Below are positions 9,359-21,800 of a stretch of 64,000 nt of DNA, in pieces. How positions within the stretch are numbered: the first letter of the stretch is position 1; the number at the start of each line of letters is the position of its first letter. This stretch comes from Choristoneura fumiferana (lineage: Eukaryota > Arthropoda > Insecta > Lepidoptera > Tortricidae). The position numbers and the translations under genes were made by a program. The notes beneath the pieces were generated by a model. It searched no databases and was not told the DNA's origin. It saw only the letters and a program-made list of their open reading frames with translations. Where the stretch lies: positions 169,799 to 233,798 of the forward strand of contig NC_133493.1 in the NCBI RefSeq assembly GCF_025370935.1, given 5' to 3'.

Positions 9359-11598
9359 CTAATTTCCTTCCTCTTGCCCAACAACTTCTTTGTAGCGCGC
9401 TATCATGAGTTTCTTGACGGTGTCTCGATATGTTTCCCCAGGGGTTGGTGTGTAAATGCCTCGCTTCTGCCCAAGGCCAGCAAGGCTCGGGCGCTGCTCT
9501 GCCTCGATGGGGGCGATCCTGCCTTGCTCCGTCTTGCCTAGACCTCGACCGGCCGACCAGCCCATTTTCTGGAGCATCTTTCCTCCAATTGTATCAACAA
9601 CGGAAGGTGGAGGAGCGGATTGTATGGGCGCATGCATAGGCTCTGGCGGCTCGTACCGCTTCCTCACAGGTGCTTCATCTTCACCAAATTTCAAGCGTCG
9701 CTCGGCCGCGCGATCTCTGTATCCGTTGGTTGCGTCGCTAAATCCGTCTGCTTCCGATGCTCTGATAAATTCTGCTTATGCAAATCTGACAGCGTCTTAT
9801 GTTTGGTTAAAACTTCAGCAGATGGAAACTTTCTTTTACAGAGTAAGCAAGTGAGTTTCGTCCAGTCAATGATACCTTCGTCACTGTCAAAGGCAGGCTC
9901 AGAGAGCTTCTTTACGAGGAATTCGTCTGGAGGGGGGTGGAGTCAGTTCCCTCACGTGGGTCAGAGTCGGACCGGCACCCAGCACTGAGAACCCAATGTC
10001 CGCAGAACCTTTACTGGAGCTAGTATCAAGTGGTTGTTCCATAACAATATTGCTCTTGGCATTTTCTTTCTTTTGGTTCAATGTCCGTGCCCATCTCTCC
10101 ATATCCTTTGCTATCTTCTTAGCAACTTTCACTTTGTCCTCCTTTTCTTTCTTTTTCTTTTCTTCTGGCTCTTTTGTGATAGTATTGTCGGCTGTAGCTG
10201 TCGGTGGGTTTGGTAGCTTGGGCTGATCGGTGTTCTGCTGATTCTGTGTGGCTAGAATGTATGTTGAGCTTGTGGAGTCCCAGTACATGTACTGATTGAT
10301 TTGGCTGTTGTAGAAGTACTGTGTAGTGCCATCATAGTACAAACTGGTGGAGGGATCATAGTAATACCCTGAAGTTTCATCATACATAAATGTCCGAACA
10401 TCTGGTGCAGTATATGTTGTCTTTCCGTCACCTGTTGGAGCTTTGACGGAAGAAGTCATGGCTTGGGAGCCTGAAGCAACAAACGTGGGCACTGCTGGGG
10501 TCCATGTGAGCTGCCGAGCCTGTGCTGCAGTGATTGCAGACTGAGCCACTGCGGCTGCAGCATTAACTCTATCGGCTTCAGACAAAGCTGCACTATTGTT
10601 GTATGTGGCCATTTGAGCATAATAAGATGAATAATCAGATGGATTAGGAGCAGGTTTTTGCATTTTTTGGGGTTCATTATAAAATGAAATTAAAACTTCA
10701 CGATTATCAATTTCTAATGGTGGTGACAGTGACAGTAACTCTGTATGCGCAGATGTAGAATCCGCAATTGAATTAAAATTTATATAAGCAAGACATTTAG
10801 AGGCACCTGTCAGGGTCTCTCTGCCTATTGTGATACCCGCAATAGAATCCAAAATAGACTTCGAACATCTTTCTTTGAGGACCTCTAGAATTTTTCCTCT
10901 GTAGTCAGCGCATCTAGTCTCCTAAAAAGAAGCCTTTTAGTGATACCCATTCCATCTGTAGAGTGTCTCTCGGCATCAGCTCCAATCACAGTACCCTCTG
11001 AGCGCTTTCCATGGCAGTTACGTCGGTAACAGACCTGTCTCCGTTTGAAGTTGTATGAGCCACATTTGCAGAACCAATCTCCAGGAGAGGCATTGACAGA
11101 CTGATCGTCCTTAGTGTCATATCTATCAACGCTGTCACGCTCGCGACTAGGTTCCCGGCTCGATGCCGACTCGGGGCGCTCCAGATCCATTGCGCTGATG
11201 TTGGGCGGCGACGGGGGCGCGGGCACGTCGCGCTCACGCTCGCGGCGCGGCGAGCGGCGGCGCGAGTGCTCGCGGGAGTGCTCGCGGGAGCGCTCGCGCG
11301 AGCGCGGCCGCTCATGGCGCTCCCGCGAGCGCGCGCGCCGCTCGTCACGCTCGTACCGCTCGCGGCGGTCGCGGTCGCGGTCGCGGTCGGGGTCGCGCTC
11401 GTAGCGCTCGGGGTCGCGGTCGTACCGCTCGTAGCGGTCTCGGCTGGCGCGGTAGTGAGGCTCGCGACGCGCGCGCTCGGGCGAGTCGCGCCGCATGTCC
11501 CACACGGGCGAGCGGCCGCGCTCCGCCCAGCGCTCCTGGCGGTCCTGTCCCTGGCTCTCCCACCGCGAACCTCGCTCGTCCCGGCCGCGCCACGACAT
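9359..11598 (-). CDS. RBM5: RBM5/RBM10-type splicing regulator (right copy, three frameshifts)
   Basis: Inverted counterpart of 6,090-8,326 with the same start (ATG at 11,598, MSWRGRDERG), the same domain order and the same stop. Its zinc finger-RRM junction is intact where the left copy is broken. It has its own breaks: five instead of six A in the RRM at about 10,891-10,895, six instead of eight in a proline-codon C/G tract at 9,932-9,937, and one T missing at about 9,726. It carries one extra Asp-Arg dipeptide in the RS-like region. All breaks are in homopolymers, and each is correct in the other copy. The underlying gene is therefore very likely functional and these are assembly-level errors. 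Confidence 0.88.
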
Positions 11599-12600
11599 CT
11601 CTAATCCCTGCGAACACCCACAAACGTCAGCAAACTTTACTCACGAGCCTTCCCGTGCCGCCGTGTCGCCGCCGATCCGATGGAGCCCTAAAATCGTCGA
11701 TCGATGACCCCTCCGCCATTTGTTTACCTGCGGTCGTCACTCGGTCAACTCGATACGATCCCGGGCCGAAGCTCATAAAATGAAGGAACGCTGAATAGTT
11801 TATCGCTTTATTCGCTTTCCACACAGAGACACAAATATTTTATTTAAATCTCAAAAACAAGCCCCTGATTCCCTTCTCTTTGCAAATCGACCGACGCCAT
11901 ATTATATACTGTGTTGCCATTGTATAAATAGTTAAATCGCTATTCGGTAGTTGGGGCCTCTTAAACAAATCTCAAACAATACCCGAAATAATAATAAAAT
12001 TTTATTAAACAAAAAAAATACCAACTAATTTTCTTCCCCTATCGTGTTGTTAACTCGTGGAATGCTCTCCCAGAACTTGTGATAAGTGCACCTTCAGTGA
12101 ACAGTTTTAAAAATAGACTAGACAAATACTTAAAAAAGAAAGACTAAAAACACAAGTGCAGTGATGTACACGCATCAGCTCTAAGAGCTGCTAGTGTATT
12201 ATTTCAATAATAATAATAATAATTGCGTGTCAAATCACATGCACTGGCATAACATAGGTATGGGATGTGTGTCACTATATAGCAAAAGTTCAATATTACA
12301 TTTTGATCGACTAACTCGTTAACTTGTCGTCATCATCATCATCATGATGATCTCGTTAACTTTTAAAGCCTACTAAAAAAGTAAATTAACATTTAAGCAT
12401 TTTCAAGTAAATTAACGATTTGATTGAGACTAAAATACCAACACAATGTTTTCACTATTTTTCTGTTAAAAAAAAGGCCAAAAACATTTTTGCCTTAAAC
12501 CTGAAGTGTCATGAAAATGTCAAATAATCTTTTCGTTATTGACAAATTTACAGCACGACATAGATCTAAAACGAACGTAGGTGACCAATAGGGCATTTAA
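11599..12600. other. 5' flank of the RBM5-like gene (right copy)
   Basis: Reverse complement of 5,098-6,089, including the predicted 5' UTR intron signals and the (ATG/ATC)n cluster near 12,335. No additional gene was recognised. Confidence 0.5.
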
Positions 12601-12601
12601 A

Positions 12602-14792
12602 GCAAAGCTCTGCACAGGGGGCGACACTAGCGTGAACCGCCATGACGTCAGTTCTCTTTATATTTTGTCGCCATGACGGATCTTAACCAAAGAGACCTTA
12701 GCACCTATAGAAATCATGACTTATTTTTATTAGTAACAAAATAACGTCATGATATGATGTCTACATTGATAGTAACGATAGAGCTATTTTTAAAATAAAA
12801 AAAAATGATGTTTGTGCTAGTGCTACACTCTGACAGCAGAAAATTGCACTGATATTCTCTATGCACGAGGGCACTTTATTTTATTTACGATATTAAATTA
12901 TTATTATTATTAGATATCTCAAAATATAATCTAAAACCACCATCAAGATACAGAGAGCTATATTCACAGCGAAATATAAAATACAGTACAATACAACTAT
13001 TTTATTTTATTTATAAAATTCGTAATTTATGTCAGTTTATGTCACTATATTATTATTATTTAGTAAATACGTAAGTACTTCAGAAAGTCATGATCAAACT
13101 TCTAAATTCCTTAAATCTAGTGAGAAAGTCACGAAGGTGGCAACTCTGGTCACATTAGATGACTTTTTCTTACGATACGACTACGCAGCGCGCGTTTGCG
13201 TTTCGTTTCTTTGTAAATTCTTCATCATGACATGACATCTCGAAATGGTTTTTTTGTAAACACCATGGTAAACAGTCATACTGAAAACAAAAAAAAATCT
13301 CAAACTCACTATACTGAAAATTAAAACTATTTTCATCATAGGCAAAGGTACTTTTTTTGGATGTTATGGCCTGCAGGGCTACTTCGAAACTCGAAAATCG
13401 AAGTTCGTGTCGTGCGGTCCCTCTGACACTTATACTATTCAATACGAGAGCGAGAGGGACCGCACGACACGAACTTCGAGTTTCGAGTTTCGGAGTAGCC
13501 CTACTGGTTAGGCAGGCAAAGCAAAGGTAGGTACATTTTGTTGGTGGATGGTTCAAGTAGACTACTTGTTCAGTATCTTATTTTAATGGACATTCTATTC
13601 TATTCTATCTACCGTCTGAGTATCTACATGGTAAAACATGGTATATGCATGGTATCTATCTACCCAACAGCGAAATAGTGTCATCACTGGCAATTGTGAT
13701 TGAACGGTCTCAGTTGGGTCTCAGGGAATATTCGCGCTGTCATCGTTCATCTACTATTACCTCTCATACAATACAATAAAATAACTCTCTATTGGCACAC
13801 CAACACAGTAAGCAGTACAAAAAACACAGGTATATACATAAAGATTTTCTTAAGAAAATTAAACTTTCCGAACAGGAGAGATGAAATAGTTATTTGTGTC
13901 ACAAGGGAGCAAAATGGTGTATTTACGGCGAGGGCGTACATTGAATCCAGAATGTAGCGAAGGATTCTACAATAGAATCCTAGCGTAGAGGATCTAAAGT
14001 AGAATCCTGAGCGTAATGAGGTATTCAAGTGTTAACGCCCAAGATGAAAATAATTTTGCTCCCGAGTGGCTCATACAACTTTTCACACCGAGCATTAAGA
14101 AACTTGAAAAAAAAAACTAAATATAATTAAAAAACAACCAGCATAGAAAATAGCGTGGCTTTATAATTATCAACGTCAAAAAATGGCATTTGCAATAAAA
14201 CACTTAAAAAAACCTTAAACAGAAAAGTTGCACTTTGCTCCCTCTCGATAGGGAGGAAAAGTTACTTTTCTGAAGGAGAGGTGTGAGAAAATTATTTTCC
14301 TCCAATGCCATATTTTATTAAATTAAAAAAAAGAATATTACTGCAATTTTCTGCCGTCAGAGTGCAGCACTAGCACAAACCGCAAACCGTAAGCAGTTTT
14401 TGGAATATCTTAAATATCCTACGATGGCATAATATCATATTATTTCAACTATTTCTTTGAAAATATAGCTCTATCGTTACTATCGATGTGAATATCATGC
14501 TATTTTGTTACTAATAAATATGTAATGATTTCTGTAGGTACTTATACTCTTTGATGATGGTCATTCAAGTCATGCATGGTGACAGATGGCGACAAAATCA
14601 ACAAAATAATAAAGAGAACTGATTCGCGCTGTCATCGTTCATCCAGCATTACCTCTCATATTTCGTTTTCTAGATTTTTTTACCGCACAACGGCAAAAAC
14701 TACTAGAGTATAAAGAAACAACAACAATAAAGAGAACTGATGTTGTCATGGCACTTTTCACTATAGTGTCGCCCCCTGCGTAGAGCTTTGCG
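12602..14792. mobile_element. Foldback element with long imperfect inverted termini (right copy)
   Basis: Inverted counterpart of 2,839-5,097, with the same GCAAAGCTCT...AGAGCTTTGC ends. It contains the palindromic MITE at 13,375-13,503. Small indels relative to the left copy occur, for example near 13,980 where sequence around 'agaatcctagcgtagaggat' is extended. No transposase frame. Confidence 0.7.
13375..13503. mobile_element. Palindromic MITE of the 'aaactcgaagttcgt' family (right copy)
   Basis: Counterpart of 4,191-4,318. One arm has diverged (tcgaaaatcgaagttcg instead of tcgaaactcgaagttcg), making the hairpin slightly less perfect than in the left copy. Confidence 0.85.
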
Positions 14793-14877
14793 TAATATTT
14801 CATATTCACGGCTGGCAATGCAAGCGTTCTACCTTACCTCCACCATCCTCCAATAAATAAATGTATGTGAGTGACCA

Positions 14878-15225
14878 GTGCTAGGGGTTTCTTTGAAGGA
14901 TAAAATCCGAAATCACATTATTCGACAAAGAACGAAAGTCACTGACATTGCTCAGAGAATTAGTTCGTTGAAGTGGCGTTGGGCTGGCCACGTCTGTCGC
15001 AGGACCGATGAACGGTGGAGCAGACGAGTCCTCGAATGGAGACCACGGACAGGGAAACGAAGTGTAGGGCGTCCTGAGTCACGGCGGACAGACGACCTTA
15101 AGAGGGTCGCTGGCGGCGGATGGATGCGAGGGGCTGACTGAAGACAGTGTTGTGGCGCGCCATGGAAGAGGCCTATGTCCAGAAGTGGACTGCTGTAGGC
15201 TGATGATGGATGATGATGAGTGACC
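14878..15225 (+). mobile_element. RTE-type LINE, 3' end of reverse transcriptase ORF (right copy)
   Basis: Plus-strand counterpart of 2,401-2,752. The frame runs MLGVSLKDKIRN ... KWRWAGHVCR ... GRPESRRTDDL and then meets a stop at about 15,141, because of an insertion around 'gaggggctgactgaag' that is absent in the other copy. The element ends in the same TGATGATGGATGATGATGA tail near 15,218. Confidence 0.83.
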
Positions 15226-15229
15226 AGTG

Positions 15230-16580
15230 TAAACCATTTTGATTAATTTAGTACATGAAATTTGCACTATTACTGCTAACCTAATCCTGCTCGTTAAGCA
15301 ACTTGTTACTGAAATATCCTGATCTTATAACAAATCCATTTTTGTTTTTATTGACTACGCAGTTGACAAAGCATTCGAGTATTTTGCTACTTACACATAC
15401 ACAGCTCGATCAGTATTTACCTTTATCATTAGTTTATAAACTAAAATAGTTGAGAGGATAAAATAAATAATACAACACGGCTAAAATAAAATAATATAAT
15501 TTTGGAAACAGCTTTTACATTATAAATTACACTTTTAACAGGTTTATCTTTAAGTATAAAGTACAAATTCCTGTGCATCGCCTGTCTAAAAGTATTTAAC
15601 TTCTACACACATTCAATACTGATTGCTCCTTATGATAAGAACTTATTTTCTCCATAAAATATCATAAAATAACGTCTTGAAGTCTTGAAGCGCTAAGCGC
15701 AAAATAATTAAGCGTAGTCTAAAATAATAAAAGCATTTCATTTACAAAAGACAACTAACACATTATTTCATTATCATTTAACTAATTACTGACACTTTTT
15801 GGGTCATAATATTTTTTAATTAGCTAAGTGAGTGAGCAATAGCTTACAGTGGTAAGTAAATAACAATACAAACTAATTATATTCAGTAACTCAGGTTCTA
15901 TAGTCTTTTAATTCTTGTCTTCAAAGCATTACTAGCAATGTTTACCACCAAATAAAATGGAAAGGTGGTTGAATCAAGAAGGAAAAGCACAATCTAACAT
16001 TCAACTCGACGTAAGCTTAAACGGCACTCGATATGAAATGCAAGCTGTGAAGGCGATTATAAAAATACCTTCGAAGTCCAATTCACAATTTGCCATTCAT
16101 TTTAAATTGTAATAGTAGTAGGTCTGACTATAAAAAAGATTGAAGTCCAAAGACCGCAAGTGCTTGTTTCGTTTTGGTGAAGCATTCAAATTCAATATTA
16201 TCAACAAGCTTTAACGCAATCATAATAATATCCATGTTCCACTAACCTATTAAGGTTAGGTTTAAAGCATTACACATCTAAGGACGCACATATTTAATGA
16301 CTAAACTGCAGTGGGGACCAAGACTTTTCCTATGTATGAGGTCTAGCTAGTTCTGAGACATCAGACATATGCAGACATCAAGTCAGTCAGTAGCAGTAGG
16401 CTCGCTATATCTGGCGAGTAAAGCTGCGACCAGACACGTGGAACTCGCTAGGAGTCTCGAGCCGATTACTAGGGTGGGTGGAGATGGCTGCTCGCAAATC
16501 AACGAGCAACGATTATTAGTGCACAGTGCACGCCTCGCTCTGCTATTTGTCGGTTAGCTGTCCACTTTAAAGTAAACGAA
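15230..16580. other. Non-coding AT-rich stretch (right arm)
   Basis: Reverse complement of about 1,050-2,400. No gene, RNA or intact repeat recognised. Confidence 0.5.
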
Positions 16581-16584
16581 CACG

Positions 16585-16829
16585 CATAAATAAAATAAAT
16601 AAATATCATGGGAAAATTTACACCAATTTACCTAGTCCCATACTGAGCAAAGCTTGTATTATGGATACTAGGCAACGGATAAACATATATAAATAATTAC
16701 ATACTTAAATACACATTAAACGTCCAAGACCCGAGAACAAACATTCGTATTATTCGTACAAATATCTGCCCCTGCCTGTCGGTACTCAAGCTTCGTAGCC
16801 AGACTTTCTACCCACTTGGCTGTCCAAGT
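16585..16829 (-). repeat. tRNA-derived SINE, degenerate (right copy)
   Basis: Inverted counterpart of the SINE at 752-1,048, about 50 bp shorter because the ATTT-rich expansion in its middle is smaller. The 'cccgagaacaaacattcgtatt' segment and the tRNA-like head ('ctacccacttggctgtcc') are recognisable. Confidence 0.78.
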
Positions 16830-17047
16830 AAGTCCTGTGTTGTGTTGGCTTGGTCGTCTGACTAATCATGGGCATGTGTGAATAAACATTGGTCACTACA
16901 AGGCGATTAATCGGCATTCGGCGAGTCTTCGCATATTTGATCGCGGCTTAAAGCTTACTCTTGTTAGGTTCTATGTATTGCTAGCTCCGATACTAACGCG
17001 GCGACATGTGCATCCGGGCAGTGAGTGCAGTGAGTGTGCGCTGCCAG

Positions 17048-17367
17048 CTGTCAGTGGTCTACTCGTGCTGTCAGTGGTCTACTCGTGCTGTCAGTGGTCT
17101 ACTCGTGGTCTACTCGTGCTGTCAGTGGTCTACTCGTTCTGTCAGTGGTCTACTCGTGCTGTCAGTGGTCTACTCGTGGTCTACTCGTGGTCTACTCGTG
17201 GTCTACTCGTGCTGTCAGTGGTCTACTCGTGGTCTACTCGTGGTCTACTCGTGCTGTCAGTGGTCTACTCGTGCTGTCAGTGGTCTTCTCGTGCTGTCAG
17301 TGGTCTACTCGTGCTGTCAGTGGTCTACTCGTGCTGTCAGTGGTCTACTCGTGGTCTACTCGTGGTC
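17048..17367 (-). repeat. Composite 11/20-bp tandem satellite (right copy)
   Basis: Same two units as at 62-538, here read as TGGTCTACTCG and TGGTCTACTCGTGCTGTCAG. It spans about 320 bp against about 475 bp in the left arm, so unit number varies between copies. The array overlaps the stop codon (17,356-17,358) of the HD-like gene on the minus strand. Long open frames across it on the plus strand are repeat artefacts. Confidence 0.95.
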
Positions 17368-18604
17368 GTGCTGTCCGGTGAGCAGGTGTTCGCGCAGCGT
17401 GCAGATCTCGCGGTCGATGTTCTCGCGCGCGAGCGGCTCGAAGCACTCGAACTCCGGTGTGTGGTACAGCTTCGGGATTTGAGAGAACTGGTTTAATATC
17501 TGAAAATTTAAATGTTGAGCACTAAGTAAAAAGTTATTTACTGGATACCGGTGCAGGCACTCTTTCATAAAGGATCACAATTGGCTCGTAACATGTTGTG
17601 CGCAACATTATTTCATGAATAAACATTACTCGCGTGAGTATTACTGTAATAAATGGCAGTAGAAATGAAAATTCAGGATTTTACTTTCTTTAATTCGAAG
17701 AACAGTCAAGCTGTTAAGGTTTCGGGATTTACGCAAAACTTTTATATTGATAATCACATTTTTCAATGTCTTAAGCCCACGCCGCGGTTTGTAATAATGG
17801 TTCTTTCGCAGCTCGTTAGTGCTGATAGACTAGTGAGCAAAAAAAAATATCGAATAGGGACCGCTTAACGACCAGCACAGAGTAGGACGTCCACCAACGA
17901 GATGGACGGTTGACCTGATTAAAGTCACCGGCTCACGGCGGATGCAAGTCGTTGACAACTGAAGCAACTGGAGGTCTATAGGGGAGGCCTACAGTGGTCC
18001 AACAGTGGACGTCTCACGGTCGATAATGATGATGACGCTGAGCTGAATTGAATGTAACAATCGCTCACCTTAATCCTCAGCTCGACGTAGTTCTTGTTAG
18101 TGAGCGCGGCGTACTCCGCGCGCACGAGCTTGGCGTGCGCCTCGTACTCCTCGCGGCTGGCGGCCAGGATGGCCAGCTCGCAGTCCCCGAACAGCTGCAG
18201 GTCGCGCAGCGGCGCCGGGCCGGCCGGCGTGCCCGCCCCCGCGCCCCCCGCGCCCCCGCGCCACCCGCGCCCCCGACGGGGACCCCGCGCCGCACGCGCG
18301 CGCACCACGCCGCCTCGTCGTCCGTGAGGAGCGCCAGCACGTAAGACGTTAGGTCTTGCTGGAAACGAAGAGGTAAACGAGATATAATCTTCAAGTGTTC
18401 CATGATCTTCTTCTCCAGCGTATGGACACAGGTCTCCTCTAAGAATTTAGGGTTTGGACCGTAGTTTTCACGAGGGTCCATTGCGATTCGGAAACTTGAC
18501 GTACACGACATTTAGTTGCATAGCTGATGCGTGAAGGTTTCCTAGCTGTTTTCCTTCAATGTAGAACTTGTGGCAAATTTCAAATGTTATTTCGCACTTC
18601 AATT
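17356..18604 (-). CDS. HD-phosphohydrolase-like gene, C-terminal exons (right copy)
   Basis: Two exons are visible. The terminal exon (17,356-17,499) follows an acceptor TTTTCAG|ATA. The exon before it ends at 18,069 (TTAAG|GTGAGC). They join in phase 0 as ...VELRIK then ILNQFSQIPKLYHTPEFE. The string DLQLFGDCELAILAA...EYEAHAKLVRAEYAAL, then IPKLYHTPEFE and ARENIDREI, resembles the C-terminal half of the COG4339 HD-superfamily phosphohydrolases. The upstream exon, acceptor at about 18,605, needs two frame corrections: one near 18,470 and one in a C/G-rich tract around 18,220-18,290. The HD metal-binding pair is not recognisable: the place where FHD-VVY is expected reads MQLNVVY. Either an exon is missing, the protein is a degenerate family member, or the match is coincidental. 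The stop codon lies in the satellite. Confidence 0.5.
17500..18068. other. Intron of the HD-like gene with an RTE tail
   Basis: Bounded by GTGAGC (18,068 inward) and TTTTCAG (17,500) on the minus strand. It contains an RTE-type LINE 3' fragment at 17,868-18,030 on the plus strand ('aggacgtccaccaacgagat', 'ggaggcctacagtggtcc', ending in a GATGATGATG tail). Confidence 0.65.
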
Positions 18605-18756
18605 CTGAAAAAGGTGCAAGCCCGTGTCGGGACCCACAAACCACTAAGCTATCACGATTTCTTCCTTCACCTTCACCTTTATTCACGGCGCATTTCAAAT
18701 GTAATACTATAGACTATAGACCTCGTTCAAGTGGTAATAATTTAAAAATGAACCGG

Positions 18757-18806
18757 GGAGCTGGAGGCTTATGTCCAACATTGGACGTCCTACGGCTGAC
18801 GGCTAA
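18757..18806 (+). mobile_element. RTE-type LINE 3' tail fragment
   Basis: The stretch 'ggaggcttatgtccaacatt' followed by 'ggacgtcctacggctgac' is the typical last coding/untranslated segment of RTE copies seen elsewhere in this window (37,600-37,665, 46,755-46,810). It lies directly downstream of the donor at 18,818, inside an intron. Confidence 0.6.
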
Positions 18807-18818
18807 TGTGGTGCTCAC

Positions 18819-21800
18819 CGACTGCGGATGCAGACGCAGCAGCTCGGCCAGCAGGCGCACGACGAGGTCGGTGGGCGTGTGTCGCAGCACTATGGCCAGC
18901 TTGAAGGCGGCCGGCTGCATCGCGTCGTCCACGCCACCGCTCAGCAGGTTCTGCCACACGCCCGCCTGCGTAGTGCGTACCACGTTACTGACTCACGGCA
19001 CGGTAGTTAACATCGTTAACAAATAGCTTCTTAGGCCCTTAGCGGTATACCTTTAAATGAAAACTGTAAAATTATGGACTAGCTACCTTGAAATAAATTT
19101 ATGGGAAAATGAGTTATGACATGAAAAATTATTGCTCAAGAGCCAATGCTTTACAAAACATAAAAAAGCATATTATTCATAGAAATATTTCCCGACGGGA
19201 ACGAACGTATGACCTTAAGCTTCATAGTCAAGTTCTCTAATCACTTGGCTATCCGGTTGGTATTATTTATAGGCGGCAAGGCGAGCTTTATGCTATGTTG
19301 GTACGTCCGTACTTGTCCAGTTGCAGTACCTGATAGGCTACGCAGTTTCTAAGCGAGTGCCACACAGTGTCTGGAGGCGCGACGTCCGAGATGCGCGTCC
19401 AGGCCTCGTCGGCGTCCGGGCACACGAGCACGCTGCAAGCCGCGCGCCACATGCGCGCCGCCGAACAGCTGTCGCGCGCGCCCGCCGGCACTGACACAAA
19501 AACATTTGATTTTTGCTTCGAACAACAATACAACGATTTTTGTTTCATTTAATTTTTTTCATCTACCTCAGGTTTTCTTGATTTTCACTTTTTAAACAAG
19601 AAACTCATTTAAAAAAATCAGCTATACGTAGTAGTAGTACAGTCACGTCTAAAAGTATGTATACACAAAAAAATTTGAAAAATATGTAGCCACACATTTT
19701 GATCATAAATATGTATCTATTACTGACACCAAAAAATTGTATTCATTAAACTTTTTCAGTATTATGTAATCACAAAATGCTTCAGAAAGTTGCATACTTA
19801 AATAATTCATTTAAATGTATCCACCTCGTAGGCAAAAATAAGTATACATGAATGGGTTCCATATACATATAACCACACCAATTTGGCAAATATTTGTATA
19901 CGCCGTTTGATCCATAAATATGTATCCAGACTGCAACAACAAACCTTGTCTGACTGGCATAGAATCGTAAGTTGTATATTTAACTGATTTGACAATTCAC
20001 GAAAACAGTGCGGACTTGTCACTGCATACGTCTATCTCACGATTATTCTATGACGCACTTGACAGTCCTTAGATTGAATTGACTTGTAAATATTGAGTAT
20101 TTCAGTTTAGGGTCATTCTCAGAAAGGTGCACTAAGCATTTATTTGTTTTTATTTTAATTATATTGTAATTGTTAGTGGTAGAGCCGCACTGTAGCCAGT
20201 TCTTGGTTTGCAGTACGAATGGGCGGGCTCGACCGGGGTAGTACCACACTCTCACAGAATATCGACGTGAAGCAGGAGCTGTTTTACGTCGGGGGTCAAA
20301 AATTACGCTTGAATAAATAAAATCAATGAATTAATCAAACAAAAAATCACAAATTATAGATATTTCAAATAATTCTATTTACCTAAGCTAGTTACATATT
20401 CGACACAATTACAATTCTTTGTATGACGACATTCTATAAAGCAGGAACTAGCACATAATTTACAAAATAAAAATATGGGTTGAAGTTCTTCTTGTTCGTA
20501 AATGTCATTATCGTCCAAAAATGCATTATAAAAGCACTTAGTGCATATTCCAATAAACAATACCATTTCTTTTTCAAAGTTTAACATAAATGTTAAGTGT
20601 TCAAGTACATCCAGGAAAACATCTCGTAATACGAGTACACATTTGGGCAGAGGCAGCTGAAAAATCTTTGTTTTCCATGTTTTGATAAGGTTCCGTGATA
20701 TATCTTGGGTATCATCGATTACGATAGCTGTAATTTTTTTTTAAACACAATGAATATAAAGAATTGACAACAAGAGACATCATTTGCACTTGTCCACACT
20801 TCCAACACTTCACATAAAGTCAATAGATAAAGATGTATAGACTAAAGATAGAAAACACTACCTATTTGTAACTTCAGATAGGGTATATATTATAAAAAAA
20901 GTCACTGGCTTCATGGAAGAACTTCATTTTAAAATCAATTACTTACATATACTTATACTGTCAAGTGCAAGATCGCCATTCTGTCATCGTCATTCAGAAG
21001 CTGTCTTCTATAATTAAAATTACAATGATTAAAGATTGCAAATTATAGATGCTTCAGTGGATCTGTCTCAGTGGATGACCCGAACAACTTGATCGCTTTG
21101 GCTTAGTCGATATTAATGACCACTCTGGACGTTTCCAAGTATTTGGTGATCTTGATGGTGTATAAAAAAATTAAATATATCCATACCAAAATTTCATCCA
21201 GCTCACTCCAGTCAGTTCATCCCCCATTTTCTCCCCTTAAGGGTTGCTTTTGGAGATAAAAACTAAGTACCTATGTTCAGCCCCTTGACAGTCGAAACCA
21301 GTCGGTTTCGACGTGATACCGGAACAGACAGAGTTACTTTCAATTCATCACTCCATAGTATAAAACAAAGTCGCTTTTTTGTCTGTACGCTTAGATCTTT
21401 CAAAACTACGCAACGGATTTTGATGCGGTTTTCACAAATAAATAGTGTGATTCACGGTGTCTATGTATACCGTAACCGTGTTGTGCCGGAACGGTCACCA
21501 GTATATAATATTATTTTAATGGAGTATGGATTCGTAGTATGTATGTCCCTGCCCGCATGCAGGTTACGAAAGAGACAGACATGTAATCTTAACAAAACAG
21601 TAATTCTTCAAAACGAATCAAAATATCAAATCGTTTTTACATATTTATGAATCAAACGGCGTATACAAATATTTGCCAAATTGGTGTGGTTATATGTATA
21701 TGGAACCCATTCATGTATACTTATTTTTGCCTACGAGGTGGATACATTTAAATGGAATTTATTTAAGTATGCAACTTTCTGAAGCATTTTGTGATTACAT

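Larger units (their letters stand above)
8991..17432 (-). repeat. Right arm of head-to-head inverted duplication
   Basis: Reverse-complement partner of 1-8,697. It begins immediately after the N run with a short diverged stretch and a T-tract, and the match then continues to 17,432, where the left arm leaves the window. Past 17,432 the minus-strand gene continues into unique sequence, so this arm is the one attached to the chromosome context seen in the rest of the window. Confidence 0.93.

Noticed and set aside
1..17432. Reading the palindrome as proof of a sex-chromosome-type ampliconic palindrome
   Set aside because: The centre is an unsequenced N gap and the arms differ like alleles. The simpler explanation is duplicated haplotypes, so it is reported only as an open question.
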